Below are positions 55,805 to 64,000 of a stretch of 64,000 bases of DNA, in pieces. The notes beneath the pieces were generated by a model, which did not search any database, had not been told where the DNA came from, and was given only the letters and a program-made list of their open reading frames with translations. Numbering within the stretch: position 1 is the first letter of the stretch; each line of letters opens with the position of its first letter. The stretch is taken from positions 1,364,001-1,428,000 of the forward strand of contig NZ_VFOA01000001.1 in assembly GCF_006715865.1 (NCBI RefSeq), read 5' to 3'. Both the position numbers and the translations under genes were made by a program. The stretch comes from Cellulomonas sp. SLBN-39. Its GTDB lineage: Bacteria; Actinomycetota; Actinomycetes; Actinomycetales; Cellulomonadaceae.

Positions 55805-57643
55805 TCAGCCGACCTTGACGTCGTTGACCTCGAGCCGGAACTTGCCCTCGGAGTTCGTCGGCAGCTCGGTGAACCACAGCACGATCGTGCTGGTGTCGAC
55901 CGGCTCGTCGAAGGTCAGCACGGTCTGGGCGCCCAGCGTGCCCGAGGCCAGCAGGTCGCCCTCCGTCGGTGCGGCCATGGTGGTCGCGCGCACCTCGACG
56001 TTGCCGCCCGTGCCGTTGACGCCGAGCGTCACCGAGCTGACGGACGCCGTGTCGCGGAGCGTCACCTCGAGGCCGACGGCCGGCTTGAGGCCGCCGAAGT
56101 CCGGGCGGTTGTACGTGAACGTGTACCAGAAGGTGCTCGGGTCGTTGTCGATCGCGAGCGGGACGAGCTCTTCCTTCTCGCCCTCCGGGCTGTTCGGGTC
56201 GATCGAGCGGATCGAGGCGACGGCGGGAGGGTCCGTGGACACGGCGGGCTCGGACGGCTCCGGCGACTCCTCGGCCGACGGGCTCTCGTCCGTGCCCGGG
56301 TCCTGCGGCTGGGTCGACGTCCCGCCGGCGGGGTCGGCCGTCTGGTCGCCGGTGCCCGCGAACAGCGAGCTCGCGGCGAAGACGAGGCCGATGAGCAGCA
56401 CGACGCCCACCACGACCAGGACCAGCGCGGTCGGGTCGAACTTGCGCTCGCGCGGCTGCTCGTCGTCGGCGAAGGGGAACGGGTCGCCGGTGGTCGGCGC
56501 GCCGGGACCCCAGCCCTGGCCGTCGTCGCCGCCCGGGGGGATCGCGGCCGGCGGGCCGGCGGTGCGCTGCGGGTGAGCGGGGGGGCGACCTGCCGCGACG
56601 GGCGGCAGCGACGCGGGCACCTCGGGCGGGGCGAAGGCACCCGTCTGGGTGTCCGTCCAGCTGGCGGCGGGCAAGCCCGTGCTGCGCGCAGGGGCGGCCG
56701 GCGGGGGGGTGCCGGGCCGGGCGGCCCCGGGGGGCAGCTCGTCGAACGCCGCCCGTACCGACTGGCGGGCGACGCGCACGGGCTGCGGGGGAGCGACGGG
56801 CGGCGCGATCATCGTCGCCGCCGGGTCGGTGGCCATGTACGCGGCCGTCGGCTGCTCGACGGGCTGCCCGATGCGGATCTCGCCCCACGGCTCCAGCTCG
56901 CGCACGAGCTCGGCGGGGGAGTGCGGGCCGTCCTCGTACGGGCCGAGGGTCACGCTGCACAGCGTGTCGAGGTCGTTCGGCACGCCCATGACGATCTCGG
57001 CGGGCGGCACGGGGGAGCCGTCGAGCACGGGTGCCGGCTGCAGGTCGCGCACGGGGGTCGTGTCGTCGTGGAACATCGGCCAGCGGCCGGTCAGCGCGGT
57101 GTAGAGCACGCGCACGAGGTCGACGGTGTCGGCGCGGCTGGTCGCGCGCGCGTCGCCGACCGGGCTGCCGACGAGCGCGGCGTCCAGCGCCAGGCCGGAC
57201 ACGAGCACGCGCCCGTCGGTGGAGACGTGCACGACCGAGGGCCGCAGCGCGAGGTGGTGGACCCCGCGGCGGCGGGCGACCTCGAGCGCGGCCGCGGCCT
57301 CGCCGACGACCGCACGCGCCTGCTCCGGCGTCAGGGGGCCCCGCTCGACGAGCTGGGCCAGCGTCACGCCGGCGATCTGCTCGGTGATGACGTAGCCGAC
57401 GCCCTCGTGGGTGCCCACGTCGAGCACGCGCACGAGCCGGGGGTCGGTGACGAGCGCCGCACGGCGGGCGGCGTCCAGGGCCGGGGCGACGGCGCCGGAG
57501 CCCAGGACGCGCACGCGCACGCCGCGGTCGAGGATCTGGTCGGTCGCCTGCCACACGTCGACGCCGTCCAGGTCGGTGGGCAGCGGGTCCAGCACGCGGT
57601 ACCGCCCCGCGAGCACGGTCCCCCGTCCGACGACGTCGACCAC
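55805..57643 (-). CDS. MviN-associated pseudokinase with extracytoplasmic domain
   Basis: The 612-residue protein has a kinase-like domain (about 10-250) that has lost the catalytic residues: the ATP-binding Lys is replaced (VRVRVLGSG), the HRD segment reads HLALRP and the DFG reads VSGLALD. A disordered Pro/Thr-rich linker (about 265-415), one membrane segment (about 428-448) and an extracellular domain (about 490-612) of discoidin-like beta-sandwich pattern follow. In mycobacteria the pseudokinase of MviN is phosphorylated by PknB and then binds FhaA. Here it is a separate gene, 53 bases after murJ. GTG 57643 follows a GGAGG. Confidence 0.88.
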   Translation of the reverse strand: MVDVVGRGTVLAGRYRVLDPLPTDLDGVDVWQATDQILDRGVRVRVLGSGAVAPALDAARRAALVTDPRLVRVLDVGTHEGVGYVITEQIAGVTLAQLVERGPLTPEQARAVVGEAAAALEVARRRGVHHLALRPSVVHVSTDGRVLVSGLALDAALVGSPVGDARATSRADTVDLVRVLYTALTGRWPMFHDDTTPVRDLQPAPVLDGSPVPPAEIVMGVPNDLDTLCSVTLGPYEDGPHSPAELVRELEPWGEIRIGQPVEQPTAAYMATDPAATMIAPPVAPPQPVRVARQSVRAAFDELPPGAARPGTPPPAAPARSTGLPAASWTDTQTGAFAPPEVPASLPPVAAGRPPAHPQRTAGPPAAIPPGGDDGQGWGPGAPTTGDPFPFADDEQPRERKFDPTALVLVVVGVVLLIGLVFAASSLFAGTGDQTADPAGGTSTQPQDPGTDESPSAEESPEPSEPAVSTDPPAVASIRSIDPNSPEGEKEELVPLAIDNDPSTFWYTFTYNRPDFGGLKPAVGLEVTLRDTASVSSVTLGVNGTGGNVEVRATTMAAPTEGDLLASGTLGAQTVLTFDEPVDTSTIVLWFTELPTNSEGKFRLEVNDVKVG

Positions 57644-57696
57644 GTCCCACCTCCGTTCGAGCGACCACCGATGTGCACGGCGCGTGCGGGGCCATG

Positions 57697-59355
57697 CTAG
57701 ACGGGTCGGGAGCCCCCACGGCCGAGCTTGCGCAGGAGCGGACCCGCGAGCAGGTCCAGCTCGCGCACCCGGAGCAGGCGCAGCACGACGAGGTAGACCA
57801 GCCCCACGACCGCGGAGACGGCCAGGCACTCGAGGGCCGCGTCGCCGACGCCGCTGCCCAGCACGTCGTCGAGCAGGCGGCGCGCACCCCACCCCGCGCC
57901 GAACGCGGCGGCCGCGGCCAGTCCCGCGAGCAGGTGCGTCTTCAGGATCGCCGGGGCGTCCACGGTGCCCAGGTGCCCGCGCAGGCGCAGCATCGCCAGC
58001 ACGGTGCCGACGAGGTACGACGCGCTCATCGCCAGCCCGATCCCGACGACCCAGCTCGAGCTGGGGAGCAGTGCCCTGCCGGCGAGGGTGCCGCCGACGA
58101 CGACGACGGCCATCGCGACCTGGATCGGCACCATGCCCTTGGCGTCCTCGTACGCGTAGAAGACGCGCTGGCACATCGACCACGCCCCGAAGGCGGGCAG
58201 GCCGACGGCCATGGCAGCCACGATCGGCGCCGTGGCGGCGACGCCCGCACCGCCCTCACCGACCAGCAAGATCCGGGTGACGGGCTCCGCGAGCACCACC
58301 AGCAGTGCGGCGGCGACCAGGGTGAACACGCCGACGACACGGACACCGACGGAGAACGTCGCGCGTGCGGCGTCGACGTCCTTGTCGCTCGCCTGCGCCG
58401 ACAGCCGGGTGAACAGGGCTGTCGCCAGCGACACCGTCACCAGCGAGTGCGGGAGCATGAACAGCATGAACCCGAACTCGTAGGCCGCGTTGCCGGCGAC
58501 GTCCCGGGCTCCCTGCGGAGCCTGCGAGGCCACCCGTGAGCCGATCAGGTAGCCGAGCTGACCGATGGTCAGGCCGGCGAAGGTCCACGTGGCGACGGAC
58601 CCCGCACGGCCCAGGCCGGATCCGCGCAGCCCCCAGCGGGGTCGGTAGCTCACACCCGTCGCGCGCAGGGCGGGGATCAGCACCAGCGCCTGGGCCACGA
58701 TGCCGAGGGTCGCGGCACCCGCGAGGACCCCGACCTGGAGGCCGCTCCAGCCGGTGGCGCTGATGACGTCCGGGTTCGACGCCCCGCCGAACACGGCGAT
58801 GAACAGGCCGAAGCCCACGATGGAGACGACGTTGTTGACCACGGGCGCCCACATGTACGGGCCGAACGAGCCGCGCGCGTTGAGCACCTGCCCGAGCAGG
58901 CCGTAGACGCCGTAGAAGAACATCTGCGGCACGCACCAGTAGGCGAACGCGGTGGCGAGCGCGACCTGCGCGGGGTCGCCCGGGTCGGCGTAGAGGCGCA
59001 CGAGCAGCGGCGAGGCGATCGTGAGGAGCAGCGTCGAGCCGGCGAGCAGGGCGAAACCCAGGGTGAGCAGCCGGTCGACGTACTCCTGCCCGGCGTCCCG
59101 CTTGTACGCGCGCACGACCTGCGGCACGAGGACCGCGTTGAGCGCCCCGCCCGCGAGCAGCATGTAGAGCACGTTCGGCAGCTTGTTGGCCACGGCGAAC
59201 GCGTCCGCCGCCTGCCCGGTGACGCCGACGGCCGCGATCAGCACCATGGCCCGCACGAACCCCAGCGCGCGGGACACGGCGGTGCCCGACGCCATGAGGG
59301 CGGCACCGCGGAACAGATCGCCTCGGGGGCTCTGGGACACCGTCGCCTCGCTCAC
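57697..59355 (-). CDS. murJ: MurJ (MviN) lipid II flippase
   Basis: MurJ flips lipid II to the outer side of the membrane. The 552-residue protein has about fourteen membrane segments and the conserved N-terminal pattern RGAALMASGTAVSRALGFVR (about 14-33). It lacks the pseudokinase that is fused to its mycobacterial homologue. GTG 59355 overlaps the stop of the DUF6049 gene by four bases. The order DUF6049-murJ-pseudokinase-trxB is conserved in actinobacteria. Confidence 0.95.
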   Translation of the reverse strand: MSEATVSQSPRGDLFRGAALMASGTAVSRALGFVRAMVLIAAVGVTGQAADAFAVANKLPNVLYMLLAGGALNAVLVPQVVRAYKRDAGQEYVDRLLTLGFALLAGSTLLLTIASPLLVRLYADPGDPAQVALATAFAYWCVPQMFFYGVYGLLGQVLNARGSFGPYMWAPVVNNVVSIVGFGLFIAVFGGASNPDVISATGWSGLQVGVLAGAATLGIVAQALVLIPALRATGVSYRPRWGLRGSGLGRAGSVATWTFAGLTIGQLGYLIGSRVASQAPQGARDVAGNAAYEFGFMLFMLPHSLVTVSLATALFTRLSAQASDKDVDAARATFSVGVRVVGVFTLVAAALLVVLAEPVTRILLVGEGGAGVAATAPIVAAMAVGLPAFGAWSMCQRVFYAYEDAKGMVPIQVAMAVVVVGGTLAGRALLPSSSWVVGIGLAMSASYLVGTVLAMLRLRGHLGTVDAPAILKTHLLAGLAAAAAFGAGWGARRLLDDVLGSGVGDAALECLAVSAVVGLVYLVVLRLLRVRELDLLAGPLLRKLGRGGSRPV

Positions 59356-61670
59356 TTCTCGTCCTCCGGGGTTCCGCCGAGCACCGGCAGCGTTCGAGCC
59401 TGCGACTCGTGCACGAGCCGCGCCCCGCGGCGCGCGCTCTGCCCGCGCCGCACCGTGCGCACGATGCCCAGCACGAGGCCCACCAGCAGGAGCACACCGA
59501 CCACGGCGGTGCCCACGGACTCGATGGTCGGCGTGACGCTCGCCTGGAACGTCAGGGTCGGCGACACGGGGGTGCCCGCCGACGTGGTCACGACCGCCTC
59601 GACCTGCACCTCGCAGTTGGCGACGGCGTGCAGGGGCACCGGGACGACCCGCTCGGCGCCGGGCTCGAGCGTGACGAGCTCGCTCGGCTCGGTGCTCAGG
59701 CACGCCTTGCGCGGGCTCGCGACGATGCGCACGGACGCCGGCACGTCCAGCTCGTTGCGGACCGAGAACCGCAGGTCCCCGCTCGCGCTGATGATCCGCT
59801 GCGTGCTCAGCGGGGCGATGGACAGCCCGGTGCGGCGCGCGTCGACCGCGGCGACGACCCCGTCGACGACCGTCTGACGTGCACCGACGTCCGACCGCCA
59901 CGCCACCGAGAGCGGGGCGAGGACCGCGTCGTCGAGCCCGGTGAGCAGCTCGGCCGCGTCGTCGCTGACCTGGGCGAAGTCGATCGCCGCGGAGCGTGCG
60001 TCGTCGAGGCGGCGGACCTGCTCGGGCGCGAGCTCGGTCTCCGCGGTCGCCGACGCGGGCAGGGGCGTCCGCTGCTCGGTGCCCGACGTGGTGCCGAGCA
60101 GCGCGGTCAGCGGCGTCGTGCGCGACCACGGCGACTCCTGCACGCCGGTGAGCACGGCGGCGACCAGGTCGGGGTCGGCCTGCCACGTGCGGGGCGTGGT
60201 CACGAGCACGTGCGGCGGGGCCAGGGTGCCGGCACGGGCGATGACGGACAGCTCGGCCAGGGTGCGGGCGAGAGCGGTCGCCGGCGTCGCGGCGGGGTCG
60301 AGCACGGTCGGGTCGGTGAGCAGCTGCGACAGCACCGGGTCCGGTGTCAGGGTGGTCAGCGCGCCGGTGCCGGTCGTGACCTCGGACCGCGCGCCGACGG
60401 TGACGTCGCCAGTGGCGGCGAGGTCGCCCGCGGCGGTGACGAGGACCTGCGCCCCGGCCTCGGCGGCGAGCTCCGCGGTGGGCTGGTCGGTGCTGGGACC
60501 CGGCGCGAGCAGCACGTCCGTGCGGGCGCCCGCGAGCCCCAGGGCGTCGGCGCGCGCGGCGGTGGCGTCGGTCGCGGCGGCGAGCAGCGCGGTGTCGCCG
60601 GCGTGGGCGAGCGCGGCCAGGTCGGGGTCGGACCACGGCAGGGCGACGACGTCGCGTCCCGCGGCGAGCGAGCGCAGGTCGTCGGCCCAGCCGGGCGAGA
60701 CGCCGCGGGCGTCTTCGGCGTCGTCCGACGCGTCGGACGTGCCCTCGTCCGGCGCGGACGTCCCCGTCGGCCCGGTCGCCGTGGGTGCGGGCGTCGTGGG
60801 CTCGGGCGTCGGGTCGGCCGTGGCGTCGTCGTCGGGGCCTGGCGCGGTCCCGACGCCGGCCGGCGGTTCCGCGACGTCCGCGAGCAGGGCCGGGTCGACG
60901 GCCAGGGCGAGGTCGTCGAAGGGCCGCACCGCGTCGAGCAGCGCCGTCAGGCGGCCGTCCGGGGCGGTGAGCTCCGCCGCGGTGGGGCCGGGACCGTCGA
61001 CCTCGACGCCCTCGGGGACGGTGGCACCCCCGACGACCGGGGTGACGACGGAGACCCGGGCCTGCGTGTACTGCCCTTCGGGCGCCCACAGCACGAAGGT
61101 GCGCTGCAGGCCGACGCGGGAGCCGCCGTCGGTCGCCTCGACGGCGAGGCCCCGGGCGCCCCAGACGTCGGGCCGGTCGAGCAGGCCGACGTCCTGGGCC
61201 CGCACGGTCGCGACCAGCTCGGTCTGCGCGCCGGGGGCGAGCGGAACGTCGGACGTCGCGGACGCCGCGTACGCGCCGACCCGTCCGCCCGCGTCGGTGG
61301 GGGAGTCGAGCCACGCCTGAAGCTCCGCGCGGGTGCCGGGGCGGATCCGCTCGATCCGGACGGTGGCCCCAGGGCGCTCGATCGCGGTCGTGCCGTCGTT
61401 GGTCAGCCGGACGCGGACCACGAGGTCCTGGCCGGGCCGCAGGACGGTCGGCGCGACGTCGAGCACCTGGACCGTGACGGGCAGCGCGCGCGTCGTGCTC
61501 GCGGACGCGGCGCCCGTGGCCGTCGTGGTCGCCGCGTAGGCGGGTGCCACCGCGCCGAGCAGGCCGAACGCGAGCACCGCCGCTCCCGCGAGCAGGCGCA
61601 GGGCGGCGGGGCGCTGCCGCACCGTCGGGCGCCGCCGGGCGACGGGCCGGGCCGAGGGGGTCGGCGTCAT
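59352..61670 (-). CDS. DUF6049 family secreted/membrane protein
   Basis: The 772-residue protein starts with a basic tail and signal peptide (about 20-45, ending in AYAA), followed by a large extracytoplasmic part with beta-sandwich-like segments (about 55-200), a disordered Thr/Pro/Asp-rich stretch near 280-330, a second beta-rich part (about 620-730) and one membrane segment near 725-745 with a short cytoplasmic Arg-rich tail. It is a conserved actinobacterial family linked to murJ by gene order; function unknown. ATG 61670 overlaps the NUDIX stop by four bases. Confidence 0.87.
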   Translation of the reverse strand: MTPTPSARPVARRRPTVRQRPAALRLLAGAAVLAFGLLGAVAPAYAATTTATGAASASTTRALPVTVQVLDVAPTVLRPGQDLVVRVRLTNDGTTAIERPGATVRIERIRPGTRAELQAWLDSPTDAGGRVGAYAASATSDVPLAPGAQTELVATVRAQDVGLLDRPDVWGARGLAVEATDGGSRVGLQRTFVLWAPEGQYTQARVSVVTPVVGGATVPEGVEVDGPGPTAAELTAPDGRLTALLDAVRPFDDLALAVDPALLADVAEPPAGVGTAPGPDDDATADPTPEPTTPAPTATGPTGTSAPDEGTSDASDDAEDARGVSPGWADDLRSLAAGRDVVALPWSDPDLAALAHAGDTALLAAATDATAARADALGLAGARTDVLLAPGPSTDQPTAELAAEAGAQVLVTAAGDLAATGDVTVGARSEVTTGTGALTTLTPDPVLSQLLTDPTVLDPAATPATALARTLAELSVIARAGTLAPPHVLVTTPRTWQADPDLVAAVLTGVQESPWSRTTPLTALLGTTSGTEQRTPLPASATAETELAPEQVRRLDDARSAAIDFAQVSDDAAELLTGLDDAVLAPLSVAWRSDVGARQTVVDGVVAAVDARRTGLSIAPLSTQRIISASGDLRFSVRNELDVPASVRIVASPRKACLSTEPSELVTLEPGAERVVPVPLHAVANCEVQVEAVVTTSAGTPVSPTLTFQASVTPTIESVGTAVVGVLLLVGLVLGIVRTVRRGQSARRGARLVHESQARTLPVLGGTPEDEK

Positions 61671-62221
61671 GCGTCGTCGCCGAGCACCGTGCGGGCGGTG
61701 TCGGCCAGGCGGCGCTCGTTGGGGTAGGCCAGCCGCTCGGAAAGCGCGTGCACGGCGACCCACTCCACGTCCTCGGCCTCGCCGTCCGGGTCGTTCTCGA
61801 CCGTGAGCTCGCCGTGCACGGCGCCGAGCAGGAAGTGGTGCACCACCTTGTGCACGCGGTGCTCGTCACCCGAGAACCAGTAGTCGATGACGCCGAGGCG
61901 GCGCAGGACCCGGCCGGTGATGCCGGTCTCCTCGGCGATCTCGCGGACCGCAGCCTGCTCGGGGGTCTCGTCGCCCTCGAGGTGGCCCTTGGGCAGGCAC
62001 CACTCGAGGCGGCCCGCACGGTTGCGGCGGGCGATGACGGCGGCCTCGTACAGGCCGTGCCGACGGGTGACGACGAGGCCGCCCGCGGAGGTCTCGTCGA
62101 CGACGGGCATGGCGGCCGGGGCGGGACGCTGGGTGAGGCGTGAGGGGTCGATCCGCAGGGCGTGACCGCCCGGGGGCGCCGGCACGCGCCCGGGCACGGG
62201 CGGGCGGGCGGCGCTGGGCAT
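61667..62221 (-). CDS. NUDIX hydrolase
   Basis: The 184-residue protein has the NUDIX box GHLEGDETPEQAAVREIAEETGI (about 84-106) with the consensus GX5EX7REUXEEXGU. It is in the MutT/ADP-ribose group found beside cca and murJ in actinobacteria. It should hydrolyse a nucleoside diphosphate linked to another group; the exact substrate is unknown. The first 40 residues are Pro/Ala-rich. ATG 62221 is used here; longer frames upstream overlap the divergent cca gene. Confidence 0.92.
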   Translation of the reverse strand: MPSAARPPVPGRVPAPPGGHALRIDPSRLTQRPAPAAMPVVDETSAGGLVVTRRHGLYEAAVIARRNRAGRLEWCLPKGHLEGDETPEQAAVREIAEETGITGRVLRRLGVIDYWFSGDEHRVHKVVHHFLLGAVHGELTVENDPDGEAEDVEWVAVHALSERLAYPNERRLADTARTVLGDDA

Positions 62222-62315
62222 GCGGACAACTGTAACGAGTCCACCACCGCCGGATCGCCGGTGCGCGGGCCGATCTGGTGCCGGTCGGGCCGCGCACCTC
62301 TGGCACCCTGGTGCG

Positions 62316-63851
62316 GTGCCCACCAGCCCTGACGACCACCGTCCTGCCCTGAACCAGCTGCAGCGCCGTGCGATCGAGGTCCTCGCGACCGTCGCGCCCG
62401 ACGCCCTCGCGCTGGGGGAGCGGTTCAGGGACCAGGGTCACGAGCTGGCCCTGGTCGGCGGTCCGGTGCGCGACGCCTTCCTCGGGCGGACCAGCAACGA
62501 CCTGGACTTCGCGACGTCGGCGTCGCCGGACGAGGCGGAGCCGCTGCTGGCGTCGTGGGGCGACGCGCACTGGGACATCGGTCGGGAGTTCGGCACCGTC
62601 GGCGCGCGTCGGTTCGCCGGGCGGCACGGCGCCGGGTCGGCGGACGTCGTGGTCGAGGTGACGACGTACCGCACGGACGAGTACGACCCGACGTCCCGCA
62701 AGCCCGTGGTCGCCTTCGGCGACACCCTCGAGGGCGACCTGTCGCGCCGGGACTTCACGGTCAACGCGATGGCGCTGCGGGTGCCCGACCTGGTGTTCGT
62801 CGACCCGTTCGACGGGCTCGGCGACCTGGCGCGCCGGGTGCTGCGCACGCCGGTGGACCCGCGGCAGTCGTTCGACGACGACCCGCTGCGCATGATGCGC
62901 GCGGCACGGTTCGTCGCGCAGCTGGGCTTCCGGCTCGACGACGACGCGCGGGCCGCGATCGTCGACATGGCCGAGCGGATCACGATCGTGTCGGCCGAGC
63001 GGGTGCGGGACGAGCTGACCAAGCTGCTGATGGCGGAGCACCCGCGGGCGGGCCTGGAGGTGCTGGTCGACACCGGGCTGGCGGACCACGTGCTGCCCGA
63101 GCTGCCGGCCCTGCGGCTCGAGATCGACGAGCACCACCGCCACAAGGACGTGTACGAGCACTCGCTCATGGTGCTGGAGAAGGCCGTGGCGCTGGAGACG
63201 GGCCCGGACGGCGCGGTGCCGGGCCCTGACCTGGTGCTCCGCCTCGCGGCGCTGCTGCACGACATCGGCAAGCCCCGCACGCGACGGTTCGAGGAGGGCG
63301 GGGGCGTGAGCTTCCACCACCACGAGGTCGTGGGCGCCAAGATGGCGGCCAAGCGGCTCAAGGCGCTGCGGTTCGACAAGCAGACGGTGCAGGACGTCGC
63401 CCGGCTGACCGAGCTGCACCTGCGGTTCCACGGGTACGGCGAGGGGGAGTGGACCGACTCGGCGGTGCGGCGGTACGTCACGGACGCCGGACCGCTGCTC
63501 GAGCGGCTGCACCGCCTGACGCGGTCGGACTCCACCACGCGCAACCAGCGCAAGGCCCAGCGGCTGTCGCGCGCGTACGACGACCTCGAGGTGCGGATCG
63601 CCCGCCTGCGGGAGCAGGAGGAGCTGGCGTCGATCCGTCCGGACCTGGACGGCACGCAGATCATGGCCGCGCTCGGCGTCGGCCCGGGGCGCGTGGTCGG
63701 CGAGGCCTACCGGTTCCTGCTCGAGCTGCGCCTCGACCGCGGCCCGCTCGGCGAGGACGCGGCCCGCGCCCTGCTGCAGGAGTGGTGGGCGGCGCGCTCG
63801 ACCGACTCGGGCGTCAGCGACGACCGACTCGACGGTCAGCCGACTGACTGA
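62316..63851 (+). CDS. cca: CCA-adding tRNA nucleotidyltransferase
   Basis: This enzyme adds or repairs the CCA end of tRNAs, which the tRNA genes in this window do not encode. The 511-residue product has the class II polymerase motif GGPVRDAFLGR (48-58) with catalytic Asp62 and Asp64 (DLD), an arm region and a C-terminal HD domain (LLHDIGKPRT). GTG 62316 gives a normal start; longer frames would overlap the NUDIX promoter. The stop lies inside the stem shared with the convergent gene. Confidence 0.95.
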   Translation: MPTSPDDHRPALNQLQRRAIEVLATVAPDALALGERFRDQGHELALVGGPVRDAFLGRTSNDLDFATSASPDEAEPLLASWGDAHWDIGREFGTVGARRFAGRHGAGSADVVVEVTTYRTDEYDPTSRKPVVAFGDTLEGDLSRRDFTVNAMALRVPDLVFVDPFDGLGDLARRVLRTPVDPRQSFDDDPLRMMRAARFVAQLGFRLDDDARAAIVDMAERITIVSAERVRDELTKLLMAEHPRAGLEVLVDTGLADHVLPELPALRLEIDEHHRHKDVYEHSLMVLEKAVALETGPDGAVPGPDLVLRLAALLHDIGKPRTRRFEEGGGVSFHHHEVVGAKMAAKRLKALRFDKQTVQDVARLTELHLRFHGYGEGEWTDSAVRRYVTDAGPLLERLHRLTRSDSTTRNQRKAQRLSRAYDDLEVRIARLREQEELASIRPDLDGTQIMAALGVGPGRVVGEAYRFLLELRLDRGPLGEDAARALLQEWWAARSTDSGVSDDRLDGQPTD

Positions 63852-63863
63852 AGAGTCAGTCGG
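63840..63863. terminator. Terminator shared by cca and the convergent gene
   Basis: A 10-bp stem (63840-63849 with 63854-63863) with the loop GAAG contains the cca stop (63849-63851) and that of the convergent gene (63856-63858). It can end both transcripts. Confidence 0.82.
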
Positions 63864-64000
63864 TGTGGTTCCCCCGCACCACGAGCAGGCACACGTCGTC
63901 CTCCTGCTGCCCGTCGACCAGCGCGGCGACCAGCGCGTCGCGCACCTGCGCCGCGCTCCCCCCGGCCGGGGCCGTGGCGAGCGCCGCGCGCAGGCGGGCC
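63856..64000 (-). CDS. 3' end of a probable PP2C/SpoIIE-type phosphatase
   Basis: Only the last 47 or so codons are present; the rest lies past the right edge. The reading frame ends in DDVCLLVVR-G-N, the motif that closes PP2C/SpoIIE-family serine phosphatase domains (metal-binding DDxxLLVVR). The preceding A-x-A-G-rich helix also fits. It may be an RsbU-like regulator or a response-regulator output; the upstream domains are not visible. Confidence 0.65.
   Translation of the reverse strand, partial: ARLRAALATAPAGGSAAQVRDALVAALVDGQQEDDVCLLVVRGNHTD

Noticed and set aside
55805-57643. Functional serine/threonine kinase
   Set aside because: The ATP-binding lysine, the HRD aspartate and the DFG aspartate are all missing, so it is a pseudokinase.
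59352-62247. Open frame continuing upstream of murJ through the DUF6049 gene (minus strand, about 1500 codons in total)
   Set aside because: The frame is Arg/Pro/Ala-rich and overlaps the well-supported DUF6049 and NUDIX genes; the MurJ domain starts at 59355 with a coupled GTG.

Overview
The window is high-GC DNA with GTG starts, dense 4-bp start/stop overlaps and an actinobacterial oriC gene order. Gene content (class E sortase, DUF881, CrgA, FHA/PknA/PknB cluster, DLW-39, DUF3566, a GH9-CBM3-CBM2 cellulase with a CebR/CelR-type operator) points to a Micrococcales actinomycete, most likely Cellulomonas or a close relative. The genus is an inference from gene content; no 16S gene is present.

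Layout. 349-9618 is one plus-strand operon for growth and cell-wall control: fhaA, fhaB, pstP, rodA, pbpA, pknA and pknB, ending at a strong bidirectional terminator. 9717-12193 (minus) holds a glutamine amidotransferase, a 53-residue membrane protein, a class E sortase and a DUF881 protein. crgA, a rhomboid protease and a cyclophilin follow, then an Ala/Lys-rich membrane protein (14462-15376). 15457-18037 is a secreted cellulase with its own promoter and operator. 18210-30821 is the accessory part: a DrrA/DrrB-like ABC exporter, a GNAT enzyme, a three-gene amino-alcohol (probably ethanolamine) module made of permease, kinase and class III PLP enzyme, two short-chain dehydrogenases with a DoxX-like protein and a divergent TetR regulator, a GntR/UTRA regulator and a DUF6881 protein.

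31228-46895 is the replication-origin core: tRNA-Ala, DLW-39, tRNA-Ile, DUF3566, gyrA, gyrB, dciA-like, recF, gnd, dnaN, oriC and dnaA on the minus strand, then rpmH, rnpA, yidD, yidC and khpB on the plus strand. 46993-51753 is the segregation locus, with rsmG, parA, parB and six parS-like sites, three of them inside parA. 51938-62221 (minus) has an ATP-grasp ligase, an aminotransferase, trxA-trxB behind a SigR/SigH-type promoter, a pseudokinase, murJ, a DUF6049 protein and a NUDIX hydrolase. The window ends with cca and the 3' end of a probable PP2C/SpoIIE-type phosphatase.

Links between genes: PknB and FhaA at one end and MurJ plus its pseudokinase at the other are the parts of the mycobacterial PknB-MviN-FhaA circuit, here with MurJ and the pseudokinase as separate genes. 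The less expected signals are a DnaA-box cluster about 30 kb from dnaA beside crgA, a long inverted repeat in oriC, parS sites translated as V(S/P)RET peptides within a roughly 480-residue ParA N-terminal extension, and the compact amino-alcohol module.
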